Under the pieces are notes generated by a model. It made no database searches, was not told the DNA's origin, and worked only from the letters and a program-made list of their open reading frames with translations. Both the position numbers and the translations under genes were made by a program. DNA of 64,000 bases from Gammaproteobacteria bacterium (GTDB lineage: Bacteria; Pseudomonadota; Gammaproteobacteria; Ga0077536), in contig JADLGE010000009.1 of NCBI GenBank assembly GCA_020849475.1, positions 170,281 to 234,280 on the forward strand, in the 5' to 3' direction. How positions within the stretch are numbered: the first letter of the stretch is position 1; every line of letters starts with the position of its first letter. Shown here piece by piece: positions 59,601 through 64,000 of this stretch.

Positions 59601-61197
59601 GCTTGGCGCGACCATCGCTGCTGCGTTCGATCACGCGCCCGCGCGACAGCACATTGAGATAATGACCGTCGTAATGACGAAAGCGATGCTCGACCTGGAA
59701 GTCATCGACTTCACCTTTCAGCATCGGCACCAGCGCCGCGCGCCCGGCGGCTTTGTCGTCGGGATGGAGAATGCGCATGACATTGTCGGAATGGCTGGTG
59801 ATGGAGCCTTCCGGGTAGCCGAGCATGGCGTACCACTCGCGTGAAAATTCGATGTGATCGGCATCGGGGTCCCAGTCGAACAGGCCCTGGCGGCCATTCT
59901 CGAGGGCGATTTGCAGGACCCGTTCGTTGGCCTTGAGGTTGGTGATCTCGGTATAGGTGCCAAGAATGCGCTCGCAGCGCCCGGCCTGGTCGCGTTCCGG
60001 CGCGCGGCCGCGCACCAGGAAATAGCCGTAGGAACCATCACGGCGCCGCACGCGCAATTCGACTTCGATGGCGTCACTGTTGCCGCGTAGATGCTGGAGC
60101 ACCTGTTCGTAGACCTGCGGCACATCATCGGGGTGGGCGTACTTCAGCAGATCCGTGCCGGACAGCGGTGAACCGATGTCGTAGCGCTCGCGTTGCGGCC
60201 GCCAGAAGCGGTGCTCGACGATGCGATTGTCGGCGATGTTCCATTCCCAGATACCCTGCTGGCTGCTCTCGAGCGCAAAGCGCAGCAACTGCTCCTGCTC
60301 GCGCAGGGCGGTGATATCGGTATAGGTGCCCATGAGATAGCGCGCGCGGCCAGCGCTGTCGCGGTGCTGGAACTGGCCGCGCACCAGGAAGCGCACATAG
60401 CCGCCGGCCACCAGCCGCACGCGCTGCTCCACTTCGTAGTGTTCGGTCTCGCCGCGCAAATGGGCAATCAGGGCCTGACGCACCCGCGCAACGTCATCGG
60501 GATGGGTGTTGTCGAGCATGTGCTGGCCGCTGTCGGCCGCCGATTCGGCGGTATGCACGGTGCGGCCCACCCAGTAGCCGCTTTCGCGTAGCACGTCGCC
60601 ATCCACCTGCCATTCCCACAGTCCGACCTGGCCGCCGGCCAGCGCCACGCGCAGACGCTGTTCGGCGCCGTCGAGCGCGCTCTTGAGTGCGACCACCGGG
60701 TCGTAGGCGCGCAGGGTGATGAGCGCGCCCTGACGACCATCGGCCGCGCCGCTGGCGACGGCTTCGATGCGCGCCGCCACCGCTTTGTGCGTGCCGTCAC
60801 CGCGGCGCACGGTGGCGTGATCGGCGTCCATGGTCAGATGGCTGCAGTCGTCCGTGGGCGCGGAGGTGGCGGGTCCACCCTCGATGAAGGTCACCACCTC
60901 GTGCCACGCGCGGCCGACGGCTTCGGCGGCTGCAATGCCCAGCAGCGCGACGGCGGCGGCGTTGATGTGTTGCACGCGCTGCCGACTGTCGATCACCACG
61001 AAGGCGTCGGCGGTGGCATTGAAGGCTGCCAACAGCAGCGGGTCCGGGCCGAAAGACGCGTCCTTGCGCTCCAAGGGTATCGACATGGGGATCAGACGGG
61101 CGGGCTGGGCGGGGCGCAGTGCGCGTGGCGAAGCGGCGTAAACATGCGCAGCGTCCTTTTCTACTAAGGCATTAGGATGTCGACGACTGGTCGTCAA
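56590..61197 (-). CDS. Giant multi-PAS/GAF GGDEF-EAL c-di-GMP protein
   Basis: A 1535-residue soluble protein. About seven PAS/PAC units lie in the first ~1100 residues, broken by a GAF-type domain (about 690-850). The PAS blocks repeat phrases such as YLMGTYTDITALREQE and RILGTYTEITNLKANE. GGDEF (about 1105-1270) has ARLGGDEFVVLLPDL, intact. EAL (about 1285-1530) has GAEVLLRWQHPTRG (E-V-L in place of EAL, also seen in active enzymes) and ALDDFGVGYSSLSYLKRLPI. The start could also be ATG 61086 (MSIPLERKDAS); neither has a good ribosome-binding site. Both catalytic activities appear possible. Confidence 0.88.
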   Translation of the reverse strand: MTTSRRHPNALVEKDAAHVYAASPRALRPAQPARLIPMSIPLERKDASFGPDPLLLAAFNATADAFVVIDSRQRVQHINAAAVALLGIAAAEAVGRAWHEVVTFIEGGPATSAPTDDCSHLTMDADHATVRRGDGTHKAVAARIEAVASGAADGRQGALITLRAYDPVVALKSALDGAEQRLRVALAGGQVGLWEWQVDGDVLRESGYWVGRTVHTAESAADSGQHMLDNTHPDDVARVRQALIAHLRGETEHYEVEQRVRLVAGGYVRFLVRGQFQHRDSAGRARYLMGTYTDITALREQEQLLRFALESSQQGIWEWNIADNRIVEHRFWRPQRERYDIGSPLSGTDLLKYAHPDDVPQVYEQVLQHLRGNSDAIEVELRVRRRDGSYGYFLVRGRAPERDQAGRCERILGTYTEITNLKANERVLQIALENGRQGLFDWDPDADHIEFSREWYAMLGYPEGSITSHSDNVMRILHPDDKAAGRAALVPMLKGEVDDFQVEHRFRHYDGHYLNVLSRGRVIERSSDGRAKRVIGTHVDVTALKATEARLRDSRQLLETVLDALPLRVFWKDQDSRYLGCNRRFAEDVGIHPNTDIVGRLDTQLPWYNLAAALRTDDLNILNGHHRRITVERQLTPASGEPIWVETHKVPIHGSAGDIIGVLGIYDDITLRRAREQQLQVIANALTSGKQSRLLNAVTRAAAELAGADYAFVARINGDGTATVSAYYPNQDIFKGLTYDLKGTPCETAIAEAGCFVGHDVALRYPHDLMLAERSIEAYYGQPLATSDGEVIGLFTMMFIAPVVDRERVRPVIDIFAARAVTELERERTHAELRASEQRLNAAMEGAHQGLWEWDIDTDTLTTFGSRYAGVDERGAPPVGTGNTLVSRVHPDDQARMRAALRDYLRGESPLYACEVRLLGTDLNYQWTLVRGRATSWDAPGRVQRMLGTFTDISALKDSQAALERSQKFLELIVDTVPQAIFWQDRSFRYLGCNRQFAELAGVATPDALLGKTDKDLWWAPQSAHFVEQDQPLLDGEIETVAQETELVTPFGDTRWVDLIKVPIRDSAGTIIGLLGAIHDISVRKRAEEHAQRLSLYDPLTNLPNRRYFAERLEAGLATATRRGICGALLFIDMDQFKRINDTLGHSVGDALLQAVANRLQNVTRQDDMVARLGGDEFVVLLPDLAPDREHAARQARLVADKIHETLGQPYQFDHHQFHITPTIGITLFPEPGKGVEDVLKEADTAMYSGKAAGRNVTRFFHPEMEQNAQERLLLESDLRSAVRRSQLALVFQPQIDGTGRVSGAEVLLRWQHPTRGLISPADFIPIAEERGLIIDIGRWVLEASFATYRRWLDAGRTDMGELAINVSSRQFRSDTFLEDVEQLLAAYRIPARRIVFEITESTVIEDVNATIAIMSRLRRLGVMFALDDFGVGYSSLSYLKRLPIDQLKIDRSFIADIGSDRNDEIICQTIVAMGQHLGLETVAEGVETVAQLEFLKGLRCNRYQGYLFLRPSSEQDFLDYCAGFEGDDGDVSAS

Positions 61198-61291
61198 ACT
61201 GTAATGGGATTATAAGGCCATCTCGATCCTCTGCCGACGCGAAGGCGTCGTCGACAGCGCGGTGCATGACGATTTCATCTTGAGGTGTCCC

Positions 61292-62254
61292 ATGACGACT
61301 GCATCGCTCTTGTGTGAACGCCTCGGTATTGCGCAGCCGCTGCTGTCGGCGCCGATGGCCGGTGTCGCCGGCGGTCGCCTCGCCGCGGCGGTGTCGCGCG
61401 GCGGTGGTCTGGGTTTGATTGGCGGTGGCTACGCCGACCCGCAATGGCTACGGGCCCAGTTCGCGCTGGCGGCAGACGCGACGGTCGGCGTCGGCTTCAT
61501 CAATTGGCGTCTCGATGAACTGCCCCACGTGTTGGACATCGCACTCGCCGCGCGACCGCGCGCCGTGCTGCTGTCTTTCGGCGATATCGCGCCCTATGTG
61601 GACGCCGTTCATGACGCGGGCGCGATTTTGATTGCCCAGGTGCAGAGTGTCCGCCAGGCGCGCGCCGCATGCGCGGCCGGCGCCGATGTGATCATCGCGC
61701 AGGGCGCGGAGGCGGGCGGCCACGCCGGCCTGCGCGGCACCCTGGCGCTGGTGCCGGCGGTGGTCGACGCGGTCGCACCGCTGCCGGTGGTGGCGGCCGG
61801 CGGTATTGGTGACGCGCGCGGTATCGCCGCCGCCTTCATGCTCGGCGCCTGCGGCGTGATGCTGGGCACGCGTTTCTACGGCAGTCGCGAGGCCTTGGCC
61901 ACGCCAGCCGCGCAGCAGGCACTGCTGACGGCGAGCGGCGACGAGACGGTGCGCGGCGCGGTGTTCGACCGCTTGCGCGGTTGGACCTGGCCCGCCGGTT
62001 ACAGCCTGCGCACGCTCGCCAACGACATGACCGCACGTTGGCCCGACCAGGCGACCGGGCTGAGCGCCGAACTGCCCGCGCAGCGCGCGGATTTCGAACG
62101 CGCGCTCGGACAAGGTGACACACGCATCGCGCCAGTGATCGTCGGCGAAGCGGCCGATCTCATCCACGACCTGCCGTCGGCGCAGGACCTGGTGGGGCGG
62201 CTGATGGCGGAGGCGCGGGAGCTGCTGGCGAGCGCGCCCAATGTGGCTGGCTGA
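61292..62254 (+). CDS. Nitronate monooxygenase family protein
   Basis: A 320-residue FMN-binding barrel. The start LGIAQPLLSAPMAGVAGGRL and GGGLGLIGGGYADPQ are followed by AGADVIIAQGAEAGGHAGLR (His in AGGH) and PVVAAGGIGDARGIAAAFML, then GACGVMLGTRFYGSREA, the NMO/enoyl-reductase pattern. The start at 61292 has GAGG about 8 bases upstream; the 10-residue longer frame is unlikely. It is divergent from the GGDEF-EAL gene. The substrate (a nitronate or an enoyl thioester) cannot be decided. Confidence 0.87.
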   Translation: MTTASLLCERLGIAQPLLSAPMAGVAGGRLAAAVSRGGGLGLIGGGYADPQWLRAQFALAADATVGVGFINWRLDELPHVLDIALAARPRAVLLSFGDIAPYVDAVHDAGAILIAQVQSVRQARAACAAGADVIIAQGAEAGGHAGLRGTLALVPAVVDAVAPLPVVAAGGIGDARGIAAAFMLGACGVMLGTRFYGSREALATPAAQQALLTASGDETVRGAVFDRLRGWTWPAGYSLRTLANDMTARWPDQATGLSAELPAQRADFERALGQGDTRIAPVIVGEAADLIHDLPSAQDLVGRLMAEARELLASAPNVAG

Positions 62255-62283
62255 AATCAAATGAGCGCACGTGCCTCATCCAT

Positions 62284-62368
62284 TGTGGGTCCGACTTCAG
62301 TCGCACATTCAAAGCCGCGCCCTGGGGACCGATATCATCTCGAATGTCAGACTGAAGTCTGACCCACA
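62284..62368. repeat. Family A inverted doublet (REPIN-like), 85 bases
   Basis: The left arm, TGTGGGTCCGACTTCAGTCG then CACATTC (62284-62311), faces the right arm, GAATGTCAGACTGAAGTCTG then ACCCACA (62342-62368). About 31 bases lie between arms. It sits in the 166-base gap between the NMO gene and the thioesterase gene. Confidence 0.9.
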
Positions 62369-62420
62369 AATTTAGAGTGGCGATATCACCAATGTCCCAT
62401 CGCGAATCGAGGATTGCTGC

Positions 62421-62858
62421 ATGACAGGCCAGGCCATCTGGACAGTGAATGATGTTTTGGCGGGCGCGCGGCGCGCCAACAGCGGTCTGCTGGTCGAATA
62501 CCTCGGTATCGAGTTCACGGCGGCCGGCGATGACTGGCTGGAGGCGCGTATACCGGTCGTCGAGCACAACAAGCAGCCGGCCGGCCTGTTGCATGGCGGC
62601 GCCTCGGTGGTGCTGGCGGAAACCCTGGCGTCGGTCGCCTGCTACAGCACTCTCGACCATGGCCGCCAGACCTGCGTCGGCCTCGAAATCAATGCCAATC
62701 ATTTGCGCGGCGCACGCGCAGGCTACGTGACTGGACGCGCCACGCCTTTGCATCGCGGGCGCAGCACCCAGGTGTGGGACATCCGCCTGCGTGATGACGA
62801 AGGTCGCGCCACCTGCATTGCACGTTGCACCATGGCCATCCTGAGCACCCTGGCCTGA
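62421..62858 (+). CDS. Hotdog-fold thioesterase (PaaI/YdiI-like)
   Basis: A 145-residue hotdog protein. The active-site segment is PAGLLHGGASVVLAETLASV, where the HGG and the following Glu fit the PaaI/YdiI/MenI-type acyl-CoA thioesterases. The tail has GRSTQVWDIRLRDDEGRATC, also typical. It hydrolyses acyl-CoA or aroyl-CoA esters; the closest experimentally known branch includes DHNA-CoA and phenylacetyl-CoA thioesterases, but the exact substrate is not readable. No Shine-Dalgarno is clear. The riboswitch of thiC follows. Confidence 0.85.
   Translation: MTGQAIWTVNDVLAGARRANSGLLVEYLGIEFTAAGDDWLEARIPVVEHNKQPAGLLHGGASVVLAETLASVACYSTLDHGRQTCVGLEINANHLRGARAGYVTGRATPLHRGRSTQVWDIRLRDDEGRATCIARCTMAILSTLA

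Positions 62859-64000
<1,142 letters not shown>

Noticed and set aside
57760..59844. A 694-codon plus-strand frame
   Set aside because: Antisense to the GGDEF-EAL gene, whose PAS and GGDEF motifs are unambiguous. The product is a low-complexity His/Arg/Gly/Ala sequence.
10034..62368. Palindromes considered as a CRISPR array
   Set aside because: Copies are single or in inverted pairs, scattered over tens of kilobases, with no regular spacers and no cas genes.

Overview
The window is a high-GC, densely coded piece of a Gram-negative bacterial chromosome, most likely from an environmental gammaproteobacterium. The lineage is inferred from an LpxR-type outer-membrane deacylase, a CbpA/CbpM co-chaperone pair, a class III PhaC with a PhaE/PhaR-like partner, large c-di-GMP sensor proteins, and extragenic palindromes with a GCGAATTCATTCGC-type core. 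No tRNA, rRNA, CRISPR array, phage or insertion sequence was seen. No stretch longer than 300 bases lacks a gene. The longest gaps (about 240-280 bases) hold interspersed palindromes, hairpins or divergent promoters.

Layout. 1-5.7 kb: end of an ABC-F ATPase gene, then a FecR/LysM surface protein overlapping a CHASE2-PAS-GGDEF-EAL protein. 5.9-10.9 kb: oxidative catabolic genes (two luciferase-like monooxygenases, two PhyH dioxygenases, a cupin, a VOC protein). 11-18.5 kb: an AI-2E-type permease, a PQQ quinohemoprotein with its own haem c domain, then acyl-CoA dehydrogenase, thiolase-like protein and CaiC-like CoA ligase. 18.6-22.3 kb: nitroreductase, MetX-like acyltransferase/hydrolase, methyltransferase, acetoacetate decarboxylase. 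22.6-28 kb: CbpA/CbpM, a GNAT enzyme, and a polyhydroxyalkanoate (PHA) locus (phaC, PhaE/PhaR-like subunit, lipase-like hydrolase, phasin, divergent PadR/PhaQ-like regulator). 28-31 kb: a CocE-like hydrolase, an alpha/beta hydrolase and a SnoaL-like protein. 31.2-33.7 kb: an ECF sigma factor, its zinc-finger anti-sigma factor and a subtilase in one overlapping operon. 33.7-36.6 kb: two metallo-beta-lactamase-fold hydrolases around lpxR. 36.8-44.4 kb: a co-oriented run of folD, CoA transferase, acyl-CoA dehydrogenase, CoA transferase, luciferase-like oxidoreductase, GST, a small unknown protein and an alpha/beta hydrolase. 44.4-53.3 kb: a Met/His-rich periplasmic protein, an unknown conserved protein, two acyl-CoA synthetases, NUDIX, UspA, a half-size TauE/SafE protein, an unknown Cys-containing protein, a TauD-type dioxygenase and a nitronate monooxygenase. 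53.4-61.2 kb: two giant PAS sensors (hybrid histidine kinase and GGDEF-EAL protein) tail to tail with overlapping ends. 61.3-64 kb: a second nitronate monooxygenase, a hotdog thioesterase, and a TPP riboswitch leading into thiC, which runs off the window.

Taken together the genes fit a metabolically versatile heterotroph that activates carboxylic acids as CoA thioesters, oxidises them, stores carbon as PHA and controls behaviour through c-di-GMP. The substrates of the catabolic clusters cannot be read from sequence. The least expected structure is a set of two unrelated palindrome families sharing one ~85-nt inverted-doublet layout, with solo copies that look like collapsed doublets. The PHA divergent promoter and the sigma/anti-sigma/subtilase operon are the best regulatory leads. 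I did not find a clearly new defence or mobile system.
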